Origin: Muscardinus avellanarius
Taxonomy: Eukaryota; Chordata; Mammalia; Rodentia; Gliridae
DNA length: 64,000 nucleotides
NCBI GenBank assembly: GCA_963383645.1
Contig: OY726563.1
Location: 38,593,831-38,657,830, forward strand
Direction of reading: 5' to 3'
Shown here: positions 63,670 through 64,000 of the stretch, piece after piece
Layout of the letters: every line of letters begins with the position of its first letter
How positions within the stretch are numbered: the stretch's first letter is position 1
The notes under the pieces: model-generated
Told to the model about the DNA's origin: nothing
Seen by the model: only the letters and a program-made list of their open reading frames with translations
The model's database searches: none
Made by a program: the position numbers and the translations under genes

Positions 63670-64000
63670 AAGCTGCCCTGTTGCCTCCCAGCAGGGCTAA
63701 CTCTATGGTGCCAGTTTTCTTCCAGAGCTTCCCAATGTGGCCAGGCTGAAGGTAGTCTCCCACTCAGATCTCATCCTTGCTAACTCCTCCACTTACCTCT
63801 CTATTCTCTTTCCCACCAGCTTCTTGTCCTCAGAGCACTCCCCTAACAAATCACTTACAAAAGAATTCCTGTTTCAGGCTCTGCATCCCCAAATTGGAAC
63901 TGTGAGGTATTTAAATAAATTAATTTACTTATAGACTGGGACCAACTAACATATTCTTCAATTTGCGTGCATACCCCATTAGCATTTTCTGAGTTACTAC
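63670..64000 (+). repeat. Possible LTR end, otherwise unassigned
   Basis: 'cccaccagcttcttgtcctc', 'cactcccctaacaaatcact' and 'cctgtttcaggctctgcatc' resemble the end of an old ERVL-type LTR. Weak evidence. The window ends without further landmarks. Confidence 0.33.

Overview
The window looks like a gene-free stretch of a rodent nuclear genome, most likely from the squirrel-related clade (Sciuridae, Aplodontiidae or Gliridae). The basis is about 65 copies of one SINE whose left half resembles 7SL-derived B1 (reads 'cttgggaggctgagacaggaggat') and whose right half is a tRNA-derived ID-like unit with Pol III A and B boxes ('gtagctcagaggtaga', 'gggttcaatcc'). Such B1-dID fusions are known from those families. 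The species assignment is inference. I found no convincing host protein-coding gene, no rRNA or tRNA gene and no CRISPR array. Nearly every open frame lies in a transposon, a microsatellite or antisense to one.

Layout. 1-4.6 kb: SINEs, an old L1 and a 2.6 kb minus-strand composite retroelement (1911-4538) with perfect 18-bp target-site duplications, a 5' region of about 180-bp monomers, a GC-rich 49-50 bp VNTR and an L1-like 3' UTR. 4.7-17.6 kb: old L1s (one inverted by twin priming), many SINEs, a Tigger-like DNA transposon. 18-28.5 kb: SINEs, microsatellites, two MaLR LTRs, a MIR and several stretches of apparently unique sequence. 28.5-32.3 kb: a 3.3 kb internally deleted L1 inserted in a MaLR LTR. 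33-39.6 kb: old L1 pieces, a MaLR LTR and a decayed hAT/DUF4371 transposase. 39.6-42.4 and 50.5-53.3 kb: two separately inserted copies of an L1-derived, ORF2-less ('half-L1', HAL1-like) element. Each has an L1 5' UTR, an ORF1, a roughly 600-bp ANTISENSE fragment of an old L1 ORF2, and an L1 3' end. Copy B interrupts another L1. 43-64 kb: nested SINEs, three more rearranged L1s (two by twin priming), L2-like fragments, a MER5-like hAT and a possible LTR end.

How the parts work together. The only plausibly functional coding sequence is L1-type ORF1p (294 aa, intact in copy A). Full L1s supply reverse transcriptase in trans for the SINEs and the ORF2-less elements. Target-site duplications read directly from the sequence (9-18 bp around several insertions) show this machinery operating repeatedly. 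The strongest candidates for an undescribed system are the HAL1-like family carrying a reversed ORF2 segment and the VNTR composite, which is laid out like SVA/LAVA. Family names rest on recognition by eye; no database was searched.
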